Shown here one piece after another: positions 15,101-22,446 of a DNA stretch of 22,468 nt. Each line of letters begins with the position of its first letter. Positions within the stretch are counted from its first letter, which is position 1. Source of the stretch: JAWLBW01 sp041687475 (GTDB lineage: Bacteria; J088; JAWLBW01); assembly GCA_041687475.1 (NCBI GenBank), contig JAWLBW010000033.1:1-22468 (forward strand). The letters are read 5' to 3'. Under the pieces are notes generated by a model, which saw only the letters and a program-made list of their open reading frames with translations, was not told where the DNA came from and did not search any database. Made by a program: the position numbers and the translations under genes.

Positions 15101-15662
15101 AAACGGGGTAAACTCGTCCAAAGCCGTTTCCCTGTACGGAACCAGTTACGGTCACACCGGCGACCTCACGCTTGTTTACAACATCATCGACGGCGGCGAC
15201 GGCGCCGAAAGCCAGGGCATTTACGTTAACCAGGTGTCGAACCTGGCCGCCCTCAACAACGTCATCACGGGCGGCAACGGCACGACCTCGTCCCATGCGG
15301 TCAGAACGGGTACGGGTTCGATGCTTCTGACCCTCATCAGCAATGATCTCTGGGACGCCGCGACCGGCCTGGTCAACGGCTTCACCAGTGTGGCCGACAT
15401 CAACGGCTGCACGGCGTGGACCAACGGAACCTGCGGCGCACAGACCGCCGGCAACATCAGCGCCGACCCGGGCTACATCGACGCGTATTTCCGCATCGAC
15501 GAAAACAGTGCCCTCTGGGGGGCCGGCACATGGCCGCCATACATCGACTGGAATGCGACGGGCGCCCCGGAACCCAGCGTGGGCATCTACTCGATCGATC
15601 TGCAGGGCGATCTGCGGCCGAACGACTTTGTCGGGCCGACGATTGGTATCGATGCGCCGTGA
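12105..15662 (+). CDS. Large secreted/lipoprotein-like protein with MopE-type metal-binding repeats and two beta-helix modules
   Basis: 1185 residues; ATG 12105 has GGGGAG 5 bp upstream and begins a signal peptide (LSLILCLGTAC, Cys18), so export is clear and lipidation likely; the open frame before it is repeat DNA. Residues ~48-485 hold nine Asp-rich motifs of the Putative_metal-binding (MopE) type, DC[D/N]D plus DxDGDGYT, mostly about 49 residues apart with recurring LCTAGSLPAGY. These probably bind calcium. Two homologous modules follow, beginning near 488 (LYVDAAAVCDGSEDG) and 865 (VYVDAGAGDDDTGDG), each with the DUF1565-like start xxAPxxTIxxAI and runs of Asn-rich rungs (NNxxxG) typical of right-handed parallel beta-helices. 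No C-terminal anchor is seen. Probable surface or adhesin-like role; function unproven. Confidence 0.82.
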   Translation: MTYRAFYLSLILCLGTACADDSAAIVDTKSQTDDSGDNGDPNGDSKVDADGDGVVASEDCNDGDATVHTAVKAYVDNDEDGYTDETAVELCTAGSLPAGYLAKASAIADCDDGNPALHTSLTGYLDADADGYTTGNAVSFCTAGSLPANYVASASETPDCDDGDNGVHTNVATYADLDGDGYTVDEVTVFCTDPALPSNPDYKAETSEVVDCDDDDELVHTALTGYRDADLDGYTAGEAVELCTDGSLPAGYQAEASAGEDCNDASNTINPGRLEVYYDGIDNDCNLATVDNDQDGDGHTVDTDCDDTDGLLHTSLTGYLDQDGDGYTVGSQQTLCTAGSLPSDYTATASATDDCDDTLSSAYLEVTGYLDEDGDGYTVGTQQTLCTGGSLPSTYTADASDADDCNDADGASYLETTFYADNDGDGYGDPGAAQLVCADETPSVPAGHVTDGNDCDDGDENVKPGAVELAEDGVDNDCSAGDASAASGAGLYVDAAAVCDGSEDGSQAAPFCTISDATAIAVDGDNIFVAEGVYNEAPIISSAARLYGGYDPATWTRPDDYRGLSRIESTAQQAVQVSWSSSATVEGYAVVDGFYAEAGDGAFNSRGIFVYDHGRAFLLNNEAIGGAATGNSSGVQVGSSGEAVLVDNHLRGGTGLTAIGLSAGGLRTVAVGNLLESGVANSGSGSIGLAAIDGQVVAMHNVMTGDSASGAAGVRTSGGRTLLANNHISGWAGVRVLTGSDVALVHNNLQGSVVTLVTPDNTSLYDLDRVNGCPVDGFTAEHGCHAWTTGNIDVDPAFVDEAGDDYHVDAFTSGLIDVGIDPHTLDYTGGNFVDPTPWLAVDPDGNPRPLEAGYDIGVYESKPSTVYVDAGAGDDDTGDGTQGAPWATINHAIAHSAEGALINLAEGTYREDVVLDGVTKRISGGFDPAVWGYDGMTGFVTSTVIEPAVSQIAINVKNGAHLTLYGTTVRGNMDSKTSSIGVSVSQASAILSTNYIHGGNGVNSSKAVSLYGTSYGHTGDLTLVYNIIDGGDGAESQGIYVNQVSNLAALNNVITGGNGTTSSHAVRTGTGSMLLTLISNDLWDAATGLVNGFTSVADINGCTAWTNGTCGAQTAGNISADPGYIDAYFRIDENSALWGAGTWPPYIDWNATGAPEPSVGIYSIDLQGDLRPNDFVGPTIGIDAP
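12250..13555 (+). repeat. Coding repeat array for Asp-rich metal-binding motifs
   Basis: Nine diverged in-frame repeats, mostly about 147 bp, each encoding a DCDD/DCND motif and usually a GYxDxDxDGYT motif. The sixth and seventh units, with the shared peptide TVGSQQTLC / TVGTQQTLC, are the most alike and so probably the youngest duplication. Confidence 0.75.
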
Positions 15663-15939
15663 CGTGCAGCACGGGCGGGCGGGGGTGAGAAGTGATAGGT
15701 AAGAGGTGAGAGGTTGCGTGCAGTACGGTTCTACCCCCGGCAGACTGCAGTTGCGTTCGTGCCCCCTGAGAGGGGGCCGCGCGACTCGCCTTGGTCCGGC
15801 GACGGATGACCGACATGCAGCCGGGATGCACGGTGGTTCGTGCCCACTCCCTCGGGGGAGTATTGCAGACCTTCCAGACCGGAGAGGAGGCGACGTGCAG
15901 CACGCGCACCCGCATCGGCCATTGGCCATTGGTCATTGA
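15663..15939. repeat. Intergenic repeat tract downstream of the secreted protein
   Basis: No gene is seen. The tract carries the junction element in inverted orientation (CGTGCAGCAC at 15663 and 15894), a GTGAGAAGTGATAGG-like low-complexity tract (15686-15715), and repeat B copy 2 at 15732-15778 with the hairpin GCCCCCTGAGAGGGGGC (15761-15777). It also includes direct TTGGCCATTGGTCATTG-like short repeats near 15920-15938. Confidence 0.8.
15732..15778 (+). repeat. 47-bp repeat B, copy 2
   Basis: Direct-orientation match (45 of 47) to 10976-11022, about 4.76 kb away. Recombination between the copies would delete the repeat island and the whole secreted-protein gene. Confidence 0.9.
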
Positions 15940-16653
15940 TCATTCCGCGCCGCCGGCGCGGAGCTTCTCCTTCAGCCGGTCGGTCGTCAGGTGCTTGACC
16001 ACGTCGAACGGTTCGCACTTGCCGCTCGGGGAGGTGAACTCGATGGGCCCCACATCGCGCGCGACCTTCAGGGCCGCCTGGTTCAACGCGGCGCTTCGCT
16101 TTCCGATGCCCATGAGCGCCGTCGCCATCGACAGGCGCACCTTCTCCGTTTCCGTTCCGATCGTGTCGGCGATGCGCTCGACGTGGGCCAGGAAAAACGC
16201 TTCGCTCGGTGCTTTCTTGCCGGTGAACTTCGACGCTTCGTACAGCAATCCGTAACCGCAATCGCGGCGTACCGGGTCATCGCTCCTGGTCCACTCGTCG
16301 GCAAGGTCGACCACGAATGGCGTCTTCGCGAGCGTTGCGTCGCAGGATGAAAACACGTGCGCCAGCATTCCGCCAGACAATTCTTCGACCTGTTTCTCGG
16401 CCTGCTCACGGGTGATCTGCGCGGGGTCGTCGATAAGAAGCGCGAGCACGCGGGCTTCGTACACATCGGTATTCCAGAGTTCCTGCGCGAGCGCCCGGTT
16501 GCGGCCGCTCTGCTTCGCCAGCTTTCGCAGCCGCGTGAGTCCGATGCCGTAACTCCGCATGCTCGCGGTGGCCGGGCCCAGCTTCTCCCAGTGCCGGATG
16601 CCGCGTTCGTCGCGTTCGGATTCGAGGAGGGTGAGGAGTTGGGTGAGGGTCAT
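15940..16653 (-). CDS. DNA alkylation repair family (AlkD-like HEAT-repeat) protein
   Basis: 237 residues from ATG 16653; a longer frame to 16716 uses TTG and adds a Pro-rich stretch unlike the family. Seen: an all-helical chain of HEAT-like repeats with the family phrases WEKLGPATASMRSYGIGLTR, AQELWNTDVYEARVLALLI, and LADEWTRSDDPVRRDCGYGLL, where Trp and the following acidic residues sit where AlkD has its DNA-facing Trp/Asp pair. Known: AlkD-type glycosylases remove bulky or cationic N3/N7-alkyl purines, while many relatives are uncharacterised. No ribosome-binding site is evident. GC matches the host background, unlike the large gene upstream of it on the same strand, from which an attC-like hairpin separates it. 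Confidence 0.8.
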   Translation of the reverse strand: MTLTQLLTLLESERDERGIRHWEKLGPATASMRSYGIGLTRLRKLAKQSGRNRALAQELWNTDVYEARVLALLIDDPAQITREQAEKQVEELSGGMLAHVFSSCDATLAKTPFVVDLADEWTRSDDPVRRDCGYGLLYEASKFTGKKAPSEAFFLAHVERIADTIGTETEKVRLSMATALMGIGKRSAALNQAALKVARDVGPIEFTSPSGKCEPFDVVKHLTTDRLKEKLRAGGAE

Positions 16654-16769
16654 GGGGGGGGCCGGGTTTTGGGGTTGGTCAGGTATCAGTAGCCCACATG
16701 CGGGACCGGGGTGCAAGGGCCCGGAATGTTCTCGCGGGTCTTGGTCTTACTCTTAGGAGGGCCCAGGGA

Positions 16770-16843
16770 GGCGAACGGCTTGAGTTTCACCGGCGGGGTG
16801 TAGCGCAGCGGAAGCCCCGTCCGTGTGCATCGCCTTGTTCGGC
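16770..16843 (-). other. attC-like (59-base element) recombination site
   Basis: Read on the minus strand, the 74 bp start with GCCGAAC (16837-16843), the R'' position, and end with GTTCGCC (16770-16776), the R' position; these pair at 6 of 7 positions. Inside, CACACGGACGGGG pairs imperfectly with CCCCGCCGGTGAAA, with equal 22-base arms and an unpaired central spacer, the layout of integron attC sites. The phrases AACAAGGCGATGCAC and CGCCGGTGA resemble environmental cassette attC sites. It begins 24 bp after the stop of the giant gene, in the same orientation, as in cassettes. Deviation: the core boxes do not match RYYYAAC / GTTRRRY at positions 4 and 6, although position 4 is compensated across the stem. 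Confidence 0.6.
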
Positions 16844-16867
16844 TAGCCTACCTTTTCTTCCCGTATC

Positions 16868-19800
16868 CTATTTAGCCCTCAACATCTTGTCCTGGAATTC
16901 CAAAGCCCGCGCAATTTGTCGATCCGACATCGACTTGAGAAGAGTTGAGAATTGCTGCCGAACCTTCGTATCAGACATAATCAGACGAGAGTTATTTTGC
17001 CAGTCATATTCAAGCAAAGTCAGCAAGGCGTATTCCAAATGATAGAAGTCGCGCCAGTGCCAATCTTCAAATTGATTTGATATCTCCGCAAGTTTCCGAA
17101 CTCCTTCACGCAGGTAGTCGACCGCCGACGGGTATGTCAGGAAACACGCGAACGCACTAGTGGCCTCGGGATGCGGAAAGAATTCTTTCGTCCATTGTTC
17201 GAATTCGGGCCTCATCTTAATAACATATGTCCGATACTTTACGTCCTCATAGTACCCGTGACCGAGGCTGCTGAAGCCCATCAAATGGCGAAATAGTTTG
17301 TCAGCTGATCGATGGTTTCGCACATCGGTTTGTCTCCAGTTCGTCCATGCGAAGGCGATCATTTCCTTCCATTCTCGAAAGAAAGCGGATTCGCACCCTT
17401 CAGCTCGCAATCCGTGGATGAACCACGCGGAGATAAACGAATCCACCCAATGCATTCGCTCTAGTCCGAATGACAGGATTGGTTCCCATAGCTGTCGAGC
17501 AGAACACGTTTGCGCGATCTTTGGAATCACTCCGGCAGCGAGATCGAATATCCAAGTGCTCCACTTTCCTGGGACAGTGAAGAATGTGTCGTCTTCGGCA
17601 TCATCGAATTGAGCTTCGTCGATCCTGCCAAGAGGACGCAAGATGCCAAGTAAGAGAGTTTCAAAAGTTGTGATCCATTCCGCCAGCTCGTCGGGATCAA
17701 TCGCGTCTTCCGTTCTTTCGAGCCAGCAAAAGCCGGCTCGCAATTGCATAGGTTCAAACCCGTAACCGCGTTTGATTCGACTTGCAATCGAGGCTTCAAC
17801 CTCGTCGGAGATGGGCTCGTCGTTTGAGATTGCATGTTGCTGGCGAACCATCTCAATGATTGTTTCAGTGGCATTTTCAGCAATTTCACAAAGGTTTGGG
17901 ATTTCTGCTGACAACGATGACTTTGTGAATTGGTCGATCAAGTCGTTGAACTGTGTGCTGATGTCGTACTCAACGTCAGGGCAGTCCCAAAAGCTATTCC
18001 CGCCGTGCGTTACCGTGTCGACGTTGCGTATTCCTGAGGAAACGAGTATCAGATGTTGCAGACGTCGGAAATCATCACCCAAAGACTCTCGTAGATCGAA
18101 CGCGAAAGTCATCAGGTCCTGAATGACACTGTAGTTAAATGCCAACGAAAAACTTGCGCAGAGACTTCTGATTCCCTCGTGAGTTGGATTCTCAGCAAGC
18201 ATTCGTGGAATCAGCATTGCAGCAAAATTGTCCCAGTGATAATTGCTGACGGACGCGGCAACGTGGCATTGAGGATGCGGGGGAGGGTTATTCAGAACAT
18301 TGATGAATTGTTCCTCACACCATTTCTCGCGTTCCGGGTCAGCATCGATCCAATCTTGATGCAAGATCGCCAAGGCCGCGATTCCACCAATAATTGCGTC
18401 TTCGGGTCTGTCCCCGCGACTGCGAGCCTGTTCAGCGTCTTCGGCAATACCTTTCAGGCGTGTCCAAAAGGCTTGCAACTCGGAAGGTCCCAGTACCTTT
18501 CTTTCGTCAATGATTCTTCGGCAGGTCAATGGAAAAGTGAGAACCGCCATGTGTTTCTCGTTCGCTTCGCGAACTTCAGCGAGTCTTTGCCTCCGTTCCT
18601 CCGGCTCAACGAAGTCAATCGCGATTCCGTCTTCGAATTCCCGCATCTGCCAATTGCTTTCGTCGAATCGCAGCACGATGTTCTCAAGAAAACCGGCTTC
18701 ATCCGATTCTCCTTGGTCCTGAAGCTCTTCAGCCCATTGGGCCTGTGCCGCAATCAGAATTGAACGTGCATCTCCATCGGTAAGGAATTGTTGAAACAGC
18801 ACGTCGCCGAGAGTTGTCTTTCGATGCTCAAGAGTGTGCCATTCGTGAACCAGATTCCAAATCGACTCTCCCCATGACGTCCACTGCATCATTGTCATAC
18901 CGAGCAAAGATTCGAGTTGCTGTAATCGGTAGTTCTCCTCCCAAACCTGAAGCTGCCACACCGGAACCAATGCACGTAGTTCATTATTGAAGAGTTTCGG
19001 CGACTTACGGCCGACTGCCGCCAACACGCCCAACAGCGCCGTGCTCCGCGACGTGCTCAATATCTGCTGGACAGCAGGCGCGATTGATTCTTCCTTATCC
19101 AGACATAAATAAAGCCATCTCTCCAGTGCCATCAGCGCCGGCACAACCACGTTTGGAGAACGAACTGAATCGCGATACCAATAGTACGCCTCACTGGAAC
19201 CCAAAAACGCGATGTCTTCGCCCTCAACTGCGAGACGAATTGCTGGAGGTGGCTCATGTCGGTTGTCGCTCCAACGATCCGTTACAAAATTTAGCAAGGC
19301 AACGATCGTTTCTATCCCTTTCTCTGGGTTGGCACGTAGAAATGACAAGAATGGGCCGCGAAAATACATTGGCGGCGACCAATCGCGTTCTGAGTCAACG
19401 TGAAGGAACTCATCGAGTACGCTATTAGAAGAATCACGATACTCTGGCAGAGGCTCTCGAATCAAAAGAGCAAGCAACACTTCCTTACCGATCTCGGGAC
19501 GCACTGCGAACAAGTACTGAAGAGGAATGTTAACGGCTAAGAAGCCGTCATGAACGCTGTGGTTTACCCGGCGAAGTGGCCCATCGGGCCATGGATCAGA
19601 CAGCGGGCCACGCGGCCCCAATAGGGCTGCAACACCACCTTCGCCCTCTGGTTCTGCCTCGTCTGATTCATCTTCCTCATCGACGGCGAAAAGTGAATTC
19701 TCACGTCGCTCAACGAGCGCAAGGGCTAGTTCGGAAACCTCATTCGGGTAAACGGATGCAGCGGTCAGCAAGCGTGAAAACACGCTTTCACACAAGTCGC

Positions 19801-22123
19801 TGTCCGCCCGCCAATCCTGCGATCGTATTTCGGTAATGATGTGGTGGGCCGCGTCGAGCAATATCTGCCCGGCTTCAGCACGAAGAGGCCAGTTCTCCCC
19901 TGACCACCTCAGCCAAAGGTCGGCCATTCGGGTAACTTGATCCGTCGCAATTTGAATCGCTTCGGCTCTTTTCTCAGACAAGACTCGCAGCATGGGGAGC
20001 CAGAGTGGCCAGAAAGGAATTCGCTGCTTTGCGGCAAGCCCCAGATCGCTCGCATACAAAGGGTCGGGTAACGTTGCGACATGCAGGAACCGAGTCAGGA
20101 GGCGGTTAAGTAGTTTTCCTTTCCTTGCCACTAGCGTTGGCCACACTTGGGCGACCAAAGCTTCAGCATTTCCCGCGAAAGTAACTGATTCCAAGACCAA
20201 ATCGCTTTCGACTTTGCATTGGTCGTCCGGCGACAAATTAGAAATAAGCTGTTCCCAATGTTCGACTCTTGCTTCGTTTTCGAGCAATCGTAAACCGAAC
20301 AGACGAATAGCACGGTGCCAACGAGGATTCAGTGAATACTCTGCTGCGAGGCGCGCAATTTCATCTTGCCGACTCAACAGAAAACGGGTTCGCGCCCAAT
20401 CCCCCAAAAGATCGTGTTCAAAGCCGAATCTTTCATCACGGCTCCAGATGACCTGATCCGCTATCAAATTCTGCGAAAGCTGACATTCGGCGTTGTCGAA
20501 ATAACCCAACGGAACGGCTGCCAAAAAGTCATCTGCTTCTGCACACGCCAACTTTTGCATGAAGCGCGATCGCGCCATGCCATCCTGGCCGTTTTGGATG
20601 TGCTGCGTCCAGTACCATTCGAGGATGTCAGTCTCGCCGACCCAGGACATAGTTTCTGTACCCACACCAGCGTTCGACACAACCAAGTCTAGCATTTTCA
20701 GATTTGCAAACACTCTTGCTAAATGCGGACGCAGTAGCATCTTCGAAATCGTGGGGAACGCTTCGACGATCTGAGCGCGGTGGCGGTTGAATTGAAACTC
20801 GACCGTTTCGACCGCGACATTCAGCACGTCCCTGTACTCCCGCTTGAGTGCGTGGAATGTGCGTTCCCACGAATCGATAACGCAGGTGAACACGAACGAC
20901 CATGCAGTTGAATTTGTGTTCGATCTCGACCGCCGTAGCAACACTGCCAAATTAGACAGCCCCTCTTGGGTAAGCCGCTCGACTCCGTCGACAACTATAA
21001 AGCCCGATCGTCCAACCGACTGTTCAACTAGATCCAGAAAAGAATAGGTAAGACCGAGATCGGAAAATTGCACAGATATTGAAGTAGCATTTAGGTCCGA
21101 GGGTGTGAGCCAAACAACATGACCATGAGATGCGGCTTCGGAAGCAAGTTGTTTTGCCAGAACCGTCTTCCCAGAACCGCTAGCACCGATCAATGCAGTA
21201 ATCGGCTGCTCACACTTCGGAAGCTCCGCTTGGTCTCGTACAAGTACAACGCTACCGGCCAGTCGGTCTCTGACACGTTCAGTGCGTACTGTGAAATCGG
21301 CCGAAATCTTGGCCCAATCAGAAACGTAATTGGGAAACTCGTTCAAAGAAAATTGACGCCGCAGCCGGTTCGCCAACTCTACCCGTGTCAAGTCTCCGCC
21401 TACCGTAGCCAATTCCCTCGCGAGATGCATCAGGTGAGTCCACAAAGAAATGGCCTGCTGTAGCCCTCCATCTCGAAGCAGTTCTGCGCATCGAGAGATG
21501 CACTTGTTTTCCTCGTCAGAAGGGTCGCTTCCAAAATCGAATTGGAAGTGTCGTAGTCGCTTCAGCAGTTCTGTGGTGTCTGCTGGTGTTTTTGTTGTAT
21601 CAATCGCCAGCGGACAGTGAAGGCTGGCGAAAATAGATCGCTCGATGTCATTTGAATAGTTGGCGGTTTCAAGTCGTGCTGCAAAATGAGAAGCGTCCGC
21701 TTCGATTGCCTTTGTCAGCAATCCATCCCATGCAGTCTTCACCTCCAGCTCAGTGGTTGACGTCACGAGCGAAAGATAATCCGAACTCACGTCAAATCGC
21801 TGCGTTCCTACATGAAGCCGTTGCTCCCATACGGCGTCTCTAAAGTCTGCCGGAAAGCCAGATTCCGTGATCTGCGTATTACTTTTTACGGATGCCGCAA
21901 GTGCACACGTACTACCGTCTGGCCGCAGGAGCAGGAGCACTAGGTCGTCGAGAAACCAGCCATCCACGCGTTTCTGAAATCGAACTACCTCAACTTGCCC
22001 CTCTTCAGCGCTCAGCGGGTAATCTCCAGCAAGCATCTTCAGCAGAAACGACGCCGATACCTTGTCCTCAAATGTGTATCCACCACCTGCAGTCTGCTTT
22101 GGTGTTGCTACGTTTCTTGCCAC
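16868..22123 (-). CDS. Giant nuclease-STAND NTPase, Avs-like anti-phage sensor candidate
   Basis: 1751 residues from GTG 22123 with GAGGG 6 bp upstream. N-terminus (~1-130): restriction-endonuclease-like fold of Cap4/DUF4297 type, with GGGYTFEDKVSASFLL, then E45, DGWFLDDLVLLL (54-65) and ASVK (77-80) as the metal-site strands; Ser replaces the usual Glu or Gln before xK. STAND ATPase (~280-590): Walker A GASGSGKT (313-320), Walker B FIVVDGVERL (375-384), and the late STAND motif FGFEHDLLGDWAR (567-579). The remaining ~1100 residues are helical with an acidic linker near 814-830 and presumably sense the trigger. Known: Avs proteins with this order bind a phage protein, assemble and cut DNA. 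Single-gene unit; GC is clearly below its neighbours. Membership of a named Avs clade cannot be told from sequence alone. Confidence 0.85.
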   Translation of the reverse strand: MARNVATPKQTAGGGYTFEDKVSASFLLKMLAGDYPLSAEEGQVEVVRFQKRVDGWFLDDLVLLLLRPDGSTCALAASVKSNTQITESGFPADFRDAVWEQRLHVGTQRFDVSSDYLSLVTSTTELEVKTAWDGLLTKAIEADASHFAARLETANYSNDIERSIFASLHCPLAIDTTKTPADTTELLKRLRHFQFDFGSDPSDEENKCISRCAELLRDGGLQQAISLWTHLMHLARELATVGGDLTRVELANRLRRQFSLNEFPNYVSDWAKISADFTVRTERVRDRLAGSVVLVRDQAELPKCEQPITALIGASGSGKTVLAKQLASEAASHGHVVWLTPSDLNATSISVQFSDLGLTYSFLDLVEQSVGRSGFIVVDGVERLTQEGLSNLAVLLRRSRSNTNSTAWSFVFTCVIDSWERTFHALKREYRDVLNVAVETVEFQFNRHRAQIVEAFPTISKMLLRPHLARVFANLKMLDLVVSNAGVGTETMSWVGETDILEWYWTQHIQNGQDGMARSRFMQKLACAEADDFLAAVPLGYFDNAECQLSQNLIADQVIWSRDERFGFEHDLLGDWARTRFLLSRQDEIARLAAEYSLNPRWHRAIRLFGLRLLENEARVEHWEQLISNLSPDDQCKVESDLVLESVTFAGNAEALVAQVWPTLVARKGKLLNRLLTRFLHVATLPDPLYASDLGLAAKQRIPFWPLWLPMLRVLSEKRAEAIQIATDQVTRMADLWLRWSGENWPLRAEAGQILLDAAHHIITEIRSQDWRADSDLCESVFSRLLTAASVYPNEVSELALALVERRENSLFAVDEEDESDEAEPEGEGGVAALLGPRGPLSDPWPDGPLRRVNHSVHDGFLAVNIPLQYLFAVRPEIGKEVLLALLIREPLPEYRDSSNSVLDEFLHVDSERDWSPPMYFRGPFLSFLRANPEKGIETIVALLNFVTDRWSDNRHEPPPAIRLAVEGEDIAFLGSSEAYYWYRDSVRSPNVVVPALMALERWLYLCLDKEESIAPAVQQILSTSRSTALLGVLAAVGRKSPKLFNNELRALVPVWQLQVWEENYRLQQLESLLGMTMMQWTSWGESIWNLVHEWHTLEHRKTTLGDVLFQQFLTDGDARSILIAAQAQWAEELQDQGESDEAGFLENIVLRFDESNWQMREFEDGIAIDFVEPEERRQRLAEVREANEKHMAVLTFPLTCRRIIDERKVLGPSELQAFWTRLKGIAEDAEQARSRGDRPEDAIIGGIAALAILHQDWIDADPEREKWCEEQFINVLNNPPPHPQCHVAASVSNYHWDNFAAMLIPRMLAENPTHEGIRSLCASFSLAFNYSVIQDLMTFAFDLRESLGDDFRRLQHLILVSSGIRNVDTVTHGGNSFWDCPDVEYDISTQFNDLIDQFTKSSLSAEIPNLCEIAENATETIIEMVRQQHAISNDEPISDEVEASIASRIKRGYGFEPMQLRAGFCWLERTEDAIDPDELAEWITTFETLLLGILRPLGRIDEAQFDDAEDDTFFTVPGKWSTWIFDLAAGVIPKIAQTCSARQLWEPILSFGLERMHWVDSFISAWFIHGLRAEGCESAFFREWKEMIAFAWTNWRQTDVRNHRSADKLFRHLMGFSSLGHGYYEDVKYRTYVIKMRPEFEQWTKEFFPHPEATSAFACFLTYPSAVDYLREGVRKLAEISNQFEDWHWRDFYHLEYALLTLLEYDWQNNSRLIMSDTKVRQQFSTLLKSMSDRQIARALEFQDKMLRAK

Positions 22124-22390
22124 ACTTTTCCCTCGTCTGCTGTCGGAACGACTTTACGGCAATTTGATCCGGTATCCGTTTGGTTGCTCGCTTGCCTCAT
22201 TGGTTTTGCCTAACAAAATATTCACCGGCTCCTCGCCATCCTTCCCCCCGGCTTGAAGCCGCGGAACCAGGCCAACAACCCCAGCCCGTAACCATCCCCC
22301 CTGGCAGGCTCGAACCGACCTGGGCAATGGAGCAGCATTTCCAGAAGATAGGGTACCCAACGACCGCACGGTAGGCAAGGCGATACGCCC
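22124..22390. other. Non-coding region upstream of the giant gene
   Basis: No credible gene is seen. It contains the GTTAGGC heptamer, the hairpin GGCTTGAAGCC (22250-22260) and, on the minus strand, the ribosome-binding site GAGGG for the giant gene. Short open frames on both strands have no recognisable product. Confidence 0.5.
22208..22214 (-). other. GTTAGGC core heptamer, possible cassette left boundary
   Basis: On the minus strand GTTAGGC is a perfect match to the integron R' core GTTRRRY, 84 bp upstream of the GTG start of the giant gene. It lies within TTTTG-CCTAA-CAAAA (22204-22218), a short inverted repeat. The preceding minus-strand bases (GGAGCCGGTGAATATTTT) resemble the last part of an attC, but I cannot find the matching RYYYAAC half in the rest of the window, so it is either a decayed attC, an attI, or chance. 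Confidence 0.4.
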
Positions 22391-22391
22391 A

Positions 22392-22446
22392 CGTGCAGCA
22401 CGGCCCCCACGGGCGTAATACGTGAATAGCGCCGTGTAATACGTGT
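22392..22446. repeat. Repeat-island sequences reappearing at the right edge
   Basis: CGTGCAGCAC (22392-22401, inverted junction element), then GGGCGTAATACGTGAA (22411-22426) and GTGTAATACGTGT (22434-22446). These are close relatives of GGGCGTGATACGTGAA and CGTAATACGTGAC in the island at 10867-10920, about 11.5 kb away. Confidence 0.8.

Noticed and set aside
13998..15929. Minus-strand open frame of 643 codons.
   Set aside because: Antisense to the beta-helix modules and extended through intergenic repeats; no recognisable domain or start signal.
16794..16809. CGGGGTGTAGCGCAGC looks like the 5' end of a tRNA-Pro gene.
   Set aside because: The match stops after the first D-arm bases and no anticodon arm, T-arm or CCA end follows. 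The stretch is explained as the inner loop side of the attC-like hairpin.
16868..22123. Giant gene as a SIR2- or TIR-type NAD-depleting STAND protein.
   Set aside because: The N-terminus has no SIR2 or TIR motif; the strands with DD and SVK fit a restriction-endonuclease-like nuclease instead.
22307..22322. On the minus strand GGTTCGAGCCTGCC resembles a tRNA T-arm.
   Set aside because: No D-arm, anticodon arm or paired acceptor stem is found in the 70 bases before it, and the T-stem has mismatches.
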